The notes: a model not told the origin generated them from the sequence alone. A DNA stretch of 64,000 nucleotides from CAXQZM01 sp965229645 (GCA_965229645.1 OZ245893.1:434001-498000); one strand, 5' to 3'; shown: positions 34,867 to 43,750, counted from the stretch's first letter. Translations and numbers: made by a program.

Positions 34867-36363
34867 CTAGCCGCTGAGCGTTCGGCGCACGGCGTCTTGC
34901 CAGCCCGCCAACTTGCGCGCGCGCGTTGGCGCGTCCATGGTGGGATCGAACCGTCGATCCCGCGCCCAGCGTTCGGGCATGGCCTCCGGCGGCGGCACCA
35001 GATCCAGGTGCAGGCCCGCGAGATAGGCCGCGCCCAGGGCGGTGGTCTCCAGCAATTTAGGGCGCTCCACCGGCGCGTCCAAAACATCGGCCAAGAATTG
35101 CATGGTCCAGTCGGAGGCGACCATGCCCCCATCGACGCGCAAGGTGGCGGGTTCGTGTCCGCGACCCGCAGCGGCCCAGTCGGCCTGCATGGCCACCCAT
35201 AGGTCGTGGGTTTGGTAGCAGACCGCCTCCAGCGCCGCGCGCGCCAACTCCTTAGGGCCTGTATCGCGCGTTAGCCCATAGAGGGCGCCGCGCGCCTGCG
35301 CATCCCAATGCGGCGCGCCCAGGCCCGTGAAGGCGGGAACTAGATAAACCGATGCCTCCGCCCGCGCGGCGGCGGCCATATCCCCTGTTTGATCGGCGCG
35401 CTTGATCAGGCCTAGGCCGTCGCGCAGCCATTGCACGGCGGCTCCCGCGATGAAAATCGACCCCTCAAGGGCGTACGTCGGCCGGCCGTCCAACTGGTAG
35501 GCAAGGGTCGTAAGCAGTTTGTTGCGCGAGGGGACGGGGCTCGCGCCCGTATTCAGCAAAGCAAAGCAGCCCGTGCCGTAGGTGGATTTGAGCATGCTGG
35601 GGCGAAAGCAGGCTTGCCCGACGGTCGCGGCCTGTTGGTCCCCCGCGACGCCGCAGATAGGGATGGTGGCGCCGAGCGTCTCGGGGCTGGTGGTGCCAAA
35701 GGTCCCGCTGCAATCGCGGACCTCCGCTAGAGCGCCCATCGGCACCTCGAACAAATCGCACAAGTCTTGCGACCAGCGGCCTTGGTGGATGTCGTAGAGC
35801 GCGGTTCGGGCGGCGTTGGTCGCGTCGGTGACGAAGGCTTTGCCGCCGCTCAGGCGGTACATGAGGTACGTGTCGATGGTGCCGAGCAGCACGTCCCCCG
35901 CCGCCACGCGCGCCTTGAGGCCCTCAACGTGGGTCAGCATCCAGGTAACTTTACTGGCGCTGAAGTAGGGGTCGAGCAGCAGGCCCGTTGTCTGCTGCAC
36001 GGCGGGTTCATGCCCCGCGTCTTTCAGTTTTTGGCAGAGGGGTGCGGTGCGGCGGTCTTGCCAGACCAGCGCCCGATGCACGGGCCTGCCAGTTTTGGCC
36101 TCAAAGGCGACCAGAGTCTCGCGCTGGTTGGTCAGGCCGATCCCCGCAATTTGATCGAGCGCCAAGCCGGCCTTGGCAAGGGCCCCGCGAATGACGCCGA
36201 GGACGCTTTGCCAGATTTCTTCGGCGTCGTGCTCGACCCAGCTGGGTCGCGGGAAGTACTGCGGGAATTCCTGCTGGTCGCTCGCCACAAGTCCCAAGGC
36301 GGTGTCGAAAATCAACGCGCGCGATGAGGTGGTGCCTTGGTCGATCGCAAGAATATAGGACAT
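34867..36363 (-). CDS. glpK: Glycerol kinase
   Basis: Phosphorylates glycerol to glycerol 3-phosphate. 498 residues, FGGY family. The N-terminal phosphate loop is LAIDQGTTSSRALIFD, with GIGLTNQRETLV, ALVWQDRRT (substrate-binding Asp-Arg region), and the second nucleotide motif in LRVDGGMVASDWTMQFLAD. ATG at 36363 starts the normal sequence (MSYILAIDQ); the frame upstream is a leader read-through. No glycerol facilitator or glpD is nearby. It is divergent from the sulfonate operon with only 53 bases between start codons. Confidence 0.96.
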   Translation of the reverse strand: MSYILAIDQGTTSSRALIFDTALGLVASDQQEFPQYFPRPSWVEHDAEEIWQSVLGVIRGALAKAGLALDQIAGIGLTNQRETLVAFEAKTGRPVHRALVWQDRRTAPLCQKLKDAGHEPAVQQTTGLLLDPYFSASKVTWMLTHVEGLKARVAAGDVLLGTIDTYLMYRLSGGKAFVTDATNAARTALYDIHQGRWSQDLCDLFEVPMGALAEVRDCSGTFGTTSPETLGATIPICGVAGDQQAATVGQACFRPSMLKSTYGTGCFALLNTGASPVPSRNKLLTTLAYQLDGRPTYALEGSIFIAGAAVQWLRDGLGLIKRADQTGDMAAAARAEASVYLVPAFTGLGAPHWDAQARGALYGLTRDTGPKELARAALEAVCYQTHDLWVAMQADWAAAGRGHEPATLRVDGGMVASDWTMQFLADVLDAPVERPKLLETTALGAAYLAGLHLDLVPPPEAMPERWARDRRFDPTMDAPTRARKLAGWQDAVRRTLSG

Positions 36364-36416
36364 GAGCAAGGGCCATAGGGCTTTTCTTTGCTGGGGCAAA
36401 CACCTAGTCGGAGCCC

Positions 36417-37325
36417 ATGGCCGAAACTCAGATCCTTGACCCCCAACTCTGGCATCAGGTGCGCGACGCCATGGTGGCGGGCCACGGTCTGCCACGGGCG
36501 ACCTTGGGCGACCAGTTCCTGCATGCGGGTGCCAATACGCTGCTGTCGCGGTCGGCCTGGGTTCCTGGCCTGGGGATTGGGGTCAAGTCCTGTTCGGTCT
36601 ATCCTGAAAATCCCGCGGACCACAACCTGCCGACCATCCATGGATCCATGGTGGTGTTCGATGATCGCGACGGCACCGTGCGCGGCACCCTCGATTCCGA
36701 CCGCGTCACCAACCTCAAGACGGCAGCAGACTCGGTGCTGGGCAGTTCCCTCTTGGCGCGGCCTGGGGCGCGGCGCTTGCTGATCCTGGGGGCGGGAAAG
36801 GTCGCGGCGCACTTGGTCCAAGCCTACGCCGCGCTCATGCCTCGCTTGGATGAGGTGGTGCTTTGGAACCGCACCCCAGCGCGCGGGGCGGCGCTGGTCC
36901 AGGATTTGAACGCAGCGGGGTTCGCGGTTCAGCAGGCGACCGATCTCGCCGCCGCGGTTCGCGGCGCCCATGTGGTGGCCAGCGCGCTTATGACAAAGGC
37001 GCCCGTCCTTCAGGGGACTTGGGTGCAACCCGGGACGCACTTGGACCTCATCGGTGCCTTCAATCGGTCCATGCGCGAGGGCGACGATGACCTGATCCAA
37101 ATGGCGCGCCTGTTTTGCGACAGCCGCGACACAACCGTGGACCATATCGGGGAGTTCTACGACCCGATCCAACGCGGGATCATCGCCGAGGCGGACATCG
37201 TTGGCGACTACTACGATCTGATCCCAGGCAAAATTGGCCGCTTAAGTGACGACGAGATCACGCTGTGCAAGAACGGCGGCGGCGCGCATCTGGACCTCAT
37301 GACGGCGCAGGTTTTGCTGGATTAG
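36417..37325 (+). CDS. Ornithine cyclodeaminase / mu-crystallin family protein
   Basis: 302 residues. NAD-binding loop LLILGAGKVAAHLVQAY near residue 122 and family segments TIHGSMVVFDDRDGTVRGTLDSD (seen as HGSMVVFDDRDG) and HLDLIGAFNRSMRE. Members include ornithine cyclodeaminase, imine reductases and ketimine reductases. It heads the putative sulfonate operon (87 bases before hpsN), so it may process an imine or amine form of the C3-sulfonate; this role is inference. GGAGCCC precedes the ATG. Confidence 0.8.
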   Translation: MAETQILDPQLWHQVRDAMVAGHGLPRATLGDQFLHAGANTLLSRSAWVPGLGIGVKSCSVYPENPADHNLPTIHGSMVVFDDRDGTVRGTLDSDRVTNLKTAADSVLGSSLLARPGARRLLILGAGKVAAHLVQAYAALMPRLDEVVLWNRTPARGAALVQDLNAAGFAVQQATDLAAAVRGAHVVASALMTKAPVLQGTWVQPGTHLDLIGAFNRSMREGDDDLIQMARLFCDSRDTTVDHIGEFYDPIQRGIIAEADIVGDYYDLIPGKIGRLSDDEITLCKNGGGAHLDLMTAQVLLD

Positions 37326-37411
37326 GACGCCATCACGAAGGCCTTTGCACGCATTCAGATTTGCTCTAAGCCATGGGGGCACCGACGCCAACGAACCCCA
37401 GAGATCGATCT

Positions 37412-38719
37412 ATGGCCATAACTTACCTAAAGCGGGCGGCGAAAACCGCCGCGCAAGACCAGGGCGACGTTCGCCATGTCGTGCAAGACATTTTGGATCG
37501 GATCGAGGCGGGCGGCGAGGCGGTCGCCCTTGAGTATGCGGCCAAGTTCGACAAGTACGAGGGCAACCTCATGCTAACCCGCGAAGAGATCGACGCAGCC
37601 CAGGCACAAGTTCCGCAAAAGCTCAAAGACGACATCGCCTTTGCCCACGACAATGTGCGCCGCTTTGCCGAGTTGCAGAAATCGACCTTGGGCGACGTGG
37701 AAACCGAAATTCTGCCAGGCTTGCGCGCAGGGCAGCGGATTATTCCCGTCGATGCGGTCGGCTGTTACATCCCAGGCGGGCGCTATTCGCACATCGCCAG
37801 CGCCATTATGACCGTGACAACGGCCAAGGTGGCGGGGGTGGACCGCATCACCGCCTGTTCGCCGCCGCGCCCAGGGGTGGGGATCGCGCCCGCGATTGTC
37901 TACGCTGCGGACCTGTGCGGCGCCGATCAGATCCTCGCCATGGGCGGGGTCCAGGGCATCGCCGCCATGACTTTTGGGCTGTTTGGTTTGCCCAGGGCCG
38001 ACATGTTGGTCGGCCCAGGAAACCAGTTTGTCGCCGAGGCCAAGCGCATCCTGTTTGGCCGGGTCGGCATCGACATGTTCGCAGGGCCGACCGATAGCTT
38101 GATTTTGGCCGATGAGACGGCTGACCCCCTGATCGTGGCGACCGATTTGGTCAGTCAGGCCGAACACGGCTACAACTCGCCCGTTTGGTTGGTGACCGAT
38201 GCGCCCGATCTGGCGCACAAGGTCGCCGAGTTGGTGCCTGGATTAATTGAGGATTTGCCCGCGACCAACGCTGACAACGCCCGCGCAGCCTGGGCGGACT
38301 ATGCCGAGATTATCGTCTGCGACACGCGCGAGGAGATGGCGGCAACCTCTGACCGCACCGCGCCCGAGCATTTGACGGTCCAGGCCAAGGATTTAGATTG
38401 GTGGCGGGCGCGCTTACGCTGTTACGGTTCCTTGTTTTTGGGCGAAGAAACCACGGTGTCCTACGGCGACAAAGCTTCGGGGCCCAACCACGTCTTGCCG
38501 ACCTCGGGCGCGGCCAAATATACGGGCGGCCTCTCGGTCCATAAATACATGAAGATCGTTACCTGGCAGCAAGCGACCCAGGCGGGGTCCAAAGACGTGG
38601 GCATCGCGACGGCGCGCATATCGCGGCTCGAGGGGATGGAGGGGCATGCCCGCGCCGCCGACGTGCGTCTGGCCAAGTATTTTCCTGGCGAGAATTTTGA
38701 CCTGAGCGCCGCCGAATGA
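37412..38719 (+). CDS. hpsN: HpsN-like sulfopropanediol 3-dehydrogenase (histidinol dehydrogenase family)
   Basis: 435 residues. HpsN oxidises (R)-2,3-dihydroxypropane-1-sulfonate at C3 in two NAD-dependent steps to sulfolactate. The family features are a Zn-dependent histidinol-dehydrogenase fold with GCYIPGGRYSHIASAIM, VGPGNQFVAEAKR, GPTDSLILAD, the zinc/substrate region DLVSQAEHGYNSP and a C-terminal GGLSVHKYMKIVTWQ, which I recall as typical of HpsN rather than HisD. ATG at 37412 is preferred over 37373 because it gives the usual short N-terminus (MAITYLK). Overlaps the next gene by 4 bases. The ComDE and lactate-dehydrogenase-type neighbours support the sulfonate role. Confidence 0.8.
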   Translation: MAITYLKRAAKTAAQDQGDVRHVVQDILDRIEAGGEAVALEYAAKFDKYEGNLMLTREEIDAAQAQVPQKLKDDIAFAHDNVRRFAELQKSTLGDVETEILPGLRAGQRIIPVDAVGCYIPGGRYSHIASAIMTVTTAKVAGVDRITACSPPRPGVGIAPAIVYAADLCGADQILAMGGVQGIAAMTFGLFGLPRADMLVGPGNQFVAEAKRILFGRVGIDMFAGPTDSLILADETADPLIVATDLVSQAEHGYNSPVWLVTDAPDLAHKVAELVPGLIEDLPATNADNARAAWADYAEIIVCDTREEMAATSDRTAPEHLTVQAKDLDWWRARLRCYGSLFLGEETTVSYGDKASGPNHVLPTSGAAKYTGGLSVHKYMKIVTWQQATQAGSKDVGIATARISRLEGMEGHARAADVRLAKYFPGENFDLSAAE

Positions 38720-39705
38720 GGGCGCTGGTCTACGAGGGCGTTGAAACCCTGGCTCTGCGCGAGGTGCCCGACCCTGTGCCCGCCGACGGGGAGGTGTTGG
38801 TGCGCGTCGCGGCGTCGGGCATTTGCGGGTCGGACATGCATGCCTACTTCGGTCATGATGCGCGGCGGCCCGCGCCGCTGATCCTGGGCCACGAGGCGGC
38901 GGGCACCGTCGCCTCGGGCCCCAAGGCAGGCCAGCGGGTGACGGTCAATCCGCTGGTCAGCTACGGGCAAGGTGCGGCCCGCGTCGGCGGACGGACCAAT
39001 TTGTGCAGCGCCCGCCAAATTCTCTCCATGGCCCCGCGTCAAGGCGCCTTTGCCGATCTGATTTCCGTCCCTCCCGACAACCTGATCGCCGTGCCCGACC
39101 ATGTGCCGCTGACCGCAGCGGCGCTGGCCGAGCCCTTGGCCTGCGGTTGGCACGCGGTGCGCTTGGGCTTTGAGAAATCCGTGGTTCCCCCCGATCAGGC
39201 CCGCTGCCTGGTCTTGGGCGGCGGGGCCATTGGCTTCGGTGCGGCCTTGGCGCTTCGGGCCTTTGGCGCGGCGCACGTGACCCTGGTGGAACCGCAGGCG
39301 GCGCGGCGGCACAATCTCGCCAACTATTGCGATTTCGCGCTGCTCGCCGACGCGAGCGAGGCCGAGGCGGGCAGTCAAGACCTGCTGATTGACGCCGTTG
39401 GCATCGCCGCGACGCGCGCGGCGGCCTGCGCCCTCGTCACGCCTGGCGGCGTCATCGCCCACATCGGTTTGGGATCAGCTGAGGGGGGGATCGACGCGCG
39501 CTGCTTGACCTTGCAGGAAATCACCTTCTTCGGCACCTATACCTATACGCAGGCAGACTTTGCCGCCACAGCCGAGGCCATGTTCGCGGGGCGACTGGGC
39601 GACCTGACGTGGCCGCAGCAGCGCTCCTTGGATCAAGGGATCCAGGCCTTCGCCGACTTGGCAGCGGGGCAAGTGACCGCGCCCAAAATCCTCCTCCAAC
39701 TCTAA
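38716..39705 (+). CDS. Medium-chain alcohol dehydrogenase, HpsP-like
   Basis: 329 residues, zinc-type alcohol dehydrogenase fold. Catalytic zinc region SGICGSDMHAYFGH and GHEAAGTVASGP are intact, and the cofactor loop is LVLGGGAIGFGAAL. The structural-zinc lobe is unusual: where the family normally has four cysteines, the segment VNPLVSYGQGAARVGGRTNLC keeps only the last one, so structural zinc is probably not bound. In this operon it would fit a 2-dehydrogenase that interconverts dihydroxypropanesulfonate enantiomers (HpsP role). Assignment rests on context. Confidence 0.72.
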   Translation: MRALVYEGVETLALREVPDPVPADGEVLVRVAASGICGSDMHAYFGHDARRPAPLILGHEAAGTVASGPKAGQRVTVNPLVSYGQGAARVGGRTNLCSARQILSMAPRQGAFADLISVPPDNLIAVPDHVPLTAAALAEPLACGWHAVRLGFEKSVVPPDQARCLVLGGGAIGFGAALALRAFGAAHVTLVEPQAARRHNLANYCDFALLADASEAEAGSQDLLIDAVGIAATRAAACALVTPGGVIAHIGLGSAEGGIDARCLTLQEITFFGTYTYTQADFAATAEAMFAGRLGDLTWPQQRSLDQGIQAFADLAAGQVTAPKILLQL

Positions 39706-39722
39706 CCGATCGGACCCCACCC

Positions 39723-40220
39723 ATGAACCTCTCGCAAACCATGGTCGATACGCTGGTTGCCAACCAGATCGGCTTCGTCACCACCGTCCCCTGCAAGCAG
39801 TTGGCGGGCGTGATCGCCGAGTTGGAACAGCGCCAAGACGTGCAGCATATGCCGTGCAATAAGGAAGACGAGGGCATGGGCCTGTGCGCGGGTGCCTTCA
39901 TGGGCGGCACGCGCGCAGCGATCATCATGCAGAACACGGCCCTCGGCGTTACCGTCAACACGCTGGTGACCCTAACGCAGTTCTATCGCTTGCCGCTGCC
40001 CATGCTGATTTCCTATCGCGGCGAATTGGGCGAACCCGTGGCGTGCCAGGTGGAAATGGCGGTCCATACCAAGGCTTTGCTCGACCAACTCCATATCCCC
40101 ACCTACCACTTCCATCGGCCCGAGGACGTGCAGGAATTCGACGCGATTTTGAAGTATGGCTTTATGGCCAGCAAACCCGTTGCCATCTTGACCGACGCCA
40201 CGTTCTGGGGAGGGTACTAG
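39723..40220 (+). CDS. comD: Sulfopyruvate decarboxylase, alpha subunit
   Basis: 165 residues. The N-terminal pyrimidine-binding half of a split thiamine-diphosphate decarboxylase. VTTVPCKQLAGVI, the NKEDEGMGLCAGAFMGG helix with the catalytic-type glutamate and MQNTALGVTVNTL are typical of ComD and of phosphonopyruvate decarboxylase halves. ATG at 39723 chosen for length and spacing. With comE it would convert sulfopyruvate to sulfoacetaldehyde. Confidence 0.87.
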   Translation: MNLSQTMVDTLVANQIGFVTTVPCKQLAGVIAELEQRQDVQHMPCNKEDEGMGLCAGAFMGGTRAAIIMQNTALGVTVNTLVTLTQFYRLPLPMLISYRGELGEPVACQVEMAVHTKALLDQLHIPTYHFHRPEDVQEFDAILKYGFMASKPVAILTDATFWGGY

Positions 40221-40222
40221 CC

Positions 40223-40777
40223 ATGATTAGATCCGAAATTTTGACCGAACTGGCGCCCCTTATCCGCGATCACTTGGTGGTCTGCAACATCGGCTTGCCC
40301 AGCCAAGAAATGCACCAGATCGACGACCAGCCGACCAATTTTTACATGCTCGGCACCATGGGCTTGGCTTCGTCCATCGGCTTCGGCTTGGCCCAAACCA
40401 CGGACAAGAAGGTGCTGGTGATCGACGGCGATGGCTCGGTTTTGACCAACCTGGGTACCCTGCCGACCATCGCCAACAACCCGACCAACAACTTCATTTT
40501 GCTGATTATCGACAACGGGTCCTACGGGTCCACGGGCGACCAGCCGACCTATGCAGGGGCCAAGACCAACTTGGCCGCGGTCGCGCGCGCGTGCGGATGC
40601 GACCAAGTCGTCGAGGTGCAGGACGTCGAGACGCCCGCCGCCGTCGCCGCGGCTCTGGCGGGGGATGACATGACGATCATCGTCAGCAAGTGCGACAGCG
40701 GCAATGTCAAGGTGCCCGTCATCCCCCTCGACCCCGTCGTCATTCGCCATCGCTTTATGGAGGCGGTCAAGGCCTAA
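40223..40777 (+). CDS. comE: Sulfopyruvate decarboxylase, beta subunit
   Basis: 184 residues. The thiamine-diphosphate-binding half. The cofactor motif GDGSVLTNLGTL through LLIIDNGSYGSTGDQ (about residues 71-113) is complete, preceded by YMLGTMGLASSIGFGLAQ. GGGGAGGG lies upstream of the ATG at 40223, 2 bases after comD. Phosphonopyruvate as substrate is the alternative, but no phosphonate genes are near. Confidence 0.87.
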   Translation: MIRSEILTELAPLIRDHLVVCNIGLPSQEMHQIDDQPTNFYMLGTMGLASSIGFGLAQTTDKKVLVIDGDGSVLTNLGTLPTIANNPTNNFILLIIDNGSYGSTGDQPTYAGAKTNLAAVARACGCDQVVEVQDVETPAAVAAALAGDDMTIIVSKCDSGNVKVPVIPLDPVVIRHRFMEAVKA

Positions 40778-40783
40778 GGCCTC

Positions 40784-41893
40784 GTGTTTCGGCCACAGCT
40801 TTACGACTACCACAGCCTAAGGGCGCGGGCCAAGGCGCGCCTGCCCTGGATGGTGTTCGACTATATTGACGGCGCGGCGGGACAGGGCGGCGGCGTCGCG
40901 GCCAATCGCGCCGCCTTTGCCGCTATCCCGCTGCGCCCAAGGGTCCTGGTGGACGTGCGGCACCGCGACCTCAGCTGCCAGGTACTGGGCCAACCTTGCA
41001 GCGTTCCCTTTGGCATCAGCCCCATGGGTCTGTGCAACTTGGCCCATCCGCAGGCCGACCGCGCCTTCGCTGCCTTTGCCGTGCGCACGGGCGCGCCCGT
41101 CGGGCTTTCCACGTTCGGCTCGACCGACCTCGAAACCATGGCCCAGTGGTCCGAGGGCAAGGCCTGGTTTCAACTCTACTTCAGCGGCGACGGCAGCGCG
41201 TCCCTGGCGCTGGCCGCGCGCGCGCAGGCGGCGGGGTATCAGACGCTGGTCCTGACCTTGGACGTGCCCGAGGTCGGCTACCGCCCGCGTGAGTTGCGCC
41301 ACGGTTTCAAAATGCCGTTTCGGATCGGTCTCTCGCAAGCCTTCGACTTCGCGTGCCATCCGCGCTGGTCCGTGCGTGCGCTCTTAAGCGGCCCGCCGCG
41401 TTTGGCCAACTTCGACACGCTAGGCTACGATCTGGACCGCACCGAAAGCCGCGCAGGGGCCGACTGGACCTTCGTGCAAAAACTGCGCGAGCTCTGGACC
41501 GGCAAGCTGGTAGCCAAGGGTATAACGCACGCAGGCGATGCCAAAGCCCTGGTGCAGGCTGGGGTCGATGCCATCCAAGTTTCCAGCCACGGCAGTCGAC
41601 AAGTTGAAGGCGCAGTGCCGCCAATTTCAGCGTTGCAAGAGGTTCGCCAAGCACTGGGGCCGACTTTCCCCCTGTTCTACGATAGCGGCCTGCAATCAGG
41701 GGAGGACGTGGTCCGCGCCTACTTGGCGGGCGCGGACTTCGTCTTCCTAGGCCGCTACGCCCAATTCGCCGCCGCCGCAGGCGGGGCTAGGGCGGTTCGT
41801 AACGCAACGGACTTCTTATGCGAACAGATCAGCAATACCCTGGCGCAACTCGGCAAAACATCAGTCTGCGAGTTGAGCGGGGTCAAGGCATGA
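40784..41893 (+). CDS. FMN-dependent alpha-hydroxyacid dehydrogenase, SlcD-like
   Basis: 369 residues, L-lactate dehydrogenase/glycolate oxidase family. SLRARAKARLPWMVFDYIDGAA (read as ARLPWMVFDYIDGAA) at the N-terminus, the FQLYFSGDG segment and the active-site VSSHGSRQVEGAVP with the catalytic histidine and arginine (the usual form is NHGGRQ) are present. As the partner of HpsN and ComDE it is a good candidate for sulfolactate dehydrogenase, turning sulfolactate into sulfopyruvate. The GTG at 40784 has no strong ribosome site and may depend on coupling to comE, 6 bases away. Confidence 0.78.
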   Translation: MFRPQLYDYHSLRARAKARLPWMVFDYIDGAAGQGGGVAANRAAFAAIPLRPRVLVDVRHRDLSCQVLGQPCSVPFGISPMGLCNLAHPQADRAFAAFAVRTGAPVGLSTFGSTDLETMAQWSEGKAWFQLYFSGDGSASLALAARAQAAGYQTLVLTLDVPEVGYRPRELRHGFKMPFRIGLSQAFDFACHPRWSVRALLSGPPRLANFDTLGYDLDRTESRAGADWTFVQKLRELWTGKLVAKGITHAGDAKALVQAGVDAIQVSSHGSRQVEGAVPPISALQEVRQALGPTFPLFYDSGLQSGEDVVRAYLAGADFVFLGRYAQFAAAAGGARAVRNATDFLCEQISNTLAQLGKTSVCELSGVKA

Positions 41894-42457
41894 GCGCCAG
41901 CGGCCATTCTTGTCAAACTCAGATGGGTGGCGTTGCACCCATTTGGCGATCCGTGAGAACAAGCGTGCCTGATCGAGAGGTTTTTTGCGACCAAGCAAGA
42001 CCTACGGGAAACCGAGCGACATCTTATCATTCGATTTGGCGGCATGATGGTGGCGGGGACTGTTGTTGCGGTGCCTTGGTTGAACTTCTCTAGTCTAAGA
42101 GCGTACCTTGTTTCAGGGCTTATATCACGGAAGGATGACCGAACCCACCTACCGACGAGCGTCCAAGCGCCAAACCCGAGCCTAGACGTCCGCACCCGAC
42201 GTCATCCAGCGCGGAGCGGAGCGAAGTCGCAGGATCCAGCACCGATCGTTTCGGGAAGTCCAGACGAAACGACCTTTGTGCGGTGCCAAACGACGGCGGC
42301 ATGATAGTGACGGGAATTATTCGTGTGGGGGCCTTATTTAGGCTTCTGTATCCCAAGGCCTCATCTTGTTTTAGGGCTATGACTAGCAACTCAACTTTAC
42401 ACAAAGTCCTTCAGAATAAGGACCCGCAAGGACTTTGACGCACGAATCCCCGCGTCA
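41894..42457. other. Intergenic region with two diverged sequence pairs, no supported gene
   Basis: No gene is supported. Two stretches resemble each other: 42036-42120 (GGCGGCATGATGGTGGCGGG then CTTGTTTCAGGGCT) and 42293-42380 (GGCGGCATGATAGTGACGGG then CTTGTTTTAGGGCT), like ends of a decayed element. Between them, at about 42193-42245, is a dispersed palindromic-type repeat (GTCATCCAGCGCGGAGC ... AGCGAAGTCGCAGGATCCAG) that recurs at 63295-63343. Confidence 0.6.
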
Positions 42458-42674
42458 TACCAGCGGCAAGAATGAGCGACTCTTAATTTTAGGTATTCCC
42501 AAGGTGGTCCAATTCTGATTCGATGCAGGGATCATTGAATGAGACCTCAGCATAAATCAAAGAACCAAAAACTGACCGCAATATGTAGTATCCATTCGCC
42601 TCAATTAGCCCAATATATTTTAGCTGTGAGATTTGAAATCGAATTATGCTGAGGTCTCTGAATAGGAGTATGAT

Positions 42675-43187
42675 ATGAGTGCAGCGGTTCCCATTACTCG
42701 TCTTGACAAGAGTGCCGATGATTTGCGGGCGCTGGCACGCAAGGCGAAGAACGGTCGAGTTGGCGGGCGATTGCTTTCCATAGCACTTGTTTTGGAAGGT
42801 GTGTCTCGTAAGTACGCAGCAGAAAGTAACGGCATGGACCGACAGTCGCTACGTGATTGGATCCATCGCTATAATGACGAAGGCGTTGGGGGTTTGGAAG
42901 ATCGCAAAGGCGCAGGAGCCAAGCCCCGCATCAAAGGATCTGAGATGGACCAACTTGCAGCTTGGGTAAAGGCTGGTCCTGACGTTGAGCGCGATGGCGT
43001 TGTACGTTGGCGACGCAAAGACTTAGCAGATCGGGTCAAACAAGAAATGAAGATCGAGGTGAGTGAGCGCACGGTGGGGAACTACTTGGACAAGCTGGGT
43101 TTTCGGCGTATGACAGTGCGGCCCGAACACCCCAAAACCGACAAAGAGGCCCAGGAGGCGCTAAAAAAAACTTCTCAAAGATCATAA
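42675..43187 (+). CDS. IS630-family transposase, N-terminal frame
   Basis: 170 residues with two helix-turn-helix DNA-binding segments: LRALARKAKNGRVGGRLLSIALVLEG followed by SNGMDRQSLRDWIHRYNDEG (quoted in parts), and a winged-helix region VSERTVGNYLDKLGFRRMT. Ends at 43187 just past the run of eight A residues at 43163-43170. Alone it would be a DNA-binding protein without catalytic residues; fusion by frameshift restores a transposase of about 350 residues. Confidence 0.88.
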   Translation: MSAAVPITRLDKSADDLRALARKAKNGRVGGRLLSIALVLEGVSRKYAAESNGMDRQSLRDWIHRYNDEGVGGLEDRKGAGAKPRIKGSEMDQLAAWVKAGPDVERDGVVRWRRKDLADRVKQEMKIEVSERTVGNYLDKLGFRRMTVRPEHPKTDKEAQEALKKTSQRS

Positions 43188-43738
43188 GGGATATTTTGCC
43201 TGACTACGCCCGCGAAAAAACCCTTGAGGTTTGGTTTCAGGATGAGGCGCGCGTAGGTCAGAAGGGCACAGTGACGCGTATTTGGGCGCCTCAGGGCACT
43301 CGCCCGCGTGCGCCGCGTGATACACGTTATCAATGGAGCTATATCTTCGGGGCTGCCTGTCCCGAACGGGGTGTCGCCGCGGGGCTGGTCTTGCCTTATG
43401 TGAACACCGAGGCGATGAACTTGCACTTAGCGGAAATCTCCAAAACGGTTGCTACTGGTGCGCATGCGATCCTTGTGCTTGATTGCGCAGGTTGGCATCT
43501 GGCTAACAAACTAGAGATACCCCAGAATATCACGCTCCTAAAATTGCCGCCCTACTCGCCAGAGCTCAACCCTATGGAAAACGTCTGGCAATATCTGCGA
43601 GCAAACAAACTCGCACTATCGGTATTCGACACATACGAGGAAATTCTTCAAAAGTGCGCTGAGGCATGGAACTTCTTTGCCAATGACCCAAGGCGCATAA
43701 TGTCGGTGACTAAACGCGATTGGGCAACGGTCATTTAA
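43166..43738 (+). CDS. IS630-family transposase, catalytic frame (reached by -1 frameshift)
   Basis: Catalytic DDE domain. The first aspartate is in VWFQDEARVGQKG, the second in ILVLDCAGWHLANK, and the glutamate in YSPELNPMENVWQYLRANK. The frame is open back through the A8 run, so translation is most simply explained by -1 slippage there; the first internal start codon (TTG/GTG type) at 43196 has no ribosome site. All three catalytic residues are intact, so the element may be active. Confidence 0.85.
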   Translation, partial: KNFSKIIRDILPDYAREKTLEVWFQDEARVGQKGTVTRIWAPQGTRPRAPRDTRYQWSYIFGAACPERGVAAGLVLPYVNTEAMNLHLAEISKTVATGAHAILVLDCAGWHLANKLEIPQNITLLKLPPYSPELNPMENVWQYLRANKLALSVFDTYEEILQKCAEAWNFFANDPRRIMSVTKRDWATVI

Positions 43739-43750
43739 TTTTTCCGTTGG

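Larger units (their letters stand above)
42460..43750 (+). mobile_element. IS630-family insertion sequence
   Basis: 1,291 bp flanked by TA on both sides (42458-42459 and 43751-43752), the target duplication of the IS630/Tc1-mariner group. Ends are CCAGCGGC on the left and CCGTTGG on the right, inverted. The two open frames are joined by a probable -1 ribosomal frameshift at an A8 run. The left 28 bases, including GAATGAG and GACTCTTA, match the right end of the MITE-like repeats, which makes this element their likely parent. It sits at the very 3' end of a RelB/DinJ-type antitoxin gene. Confidence 0.9.

Noticed and set aside
39723..40777. Phosphonopyruvate decarboxylase instead of sulfopyruvate decarboxylase
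   Set aside because: Phosphonopyruvate decarboxylases are usually one chain and accompany phosphonate genes; here two subunits sit with an HpsN-like enzyme. The alternative is not excluded by sequence alone.
43196..43738. Treating the second IS630 frame as an independent gene starting at 43196
   Set aside because: No ribosome site, and the frame is open back through the A8 slippery run. A -1 frameshift fusion explains both frames better.
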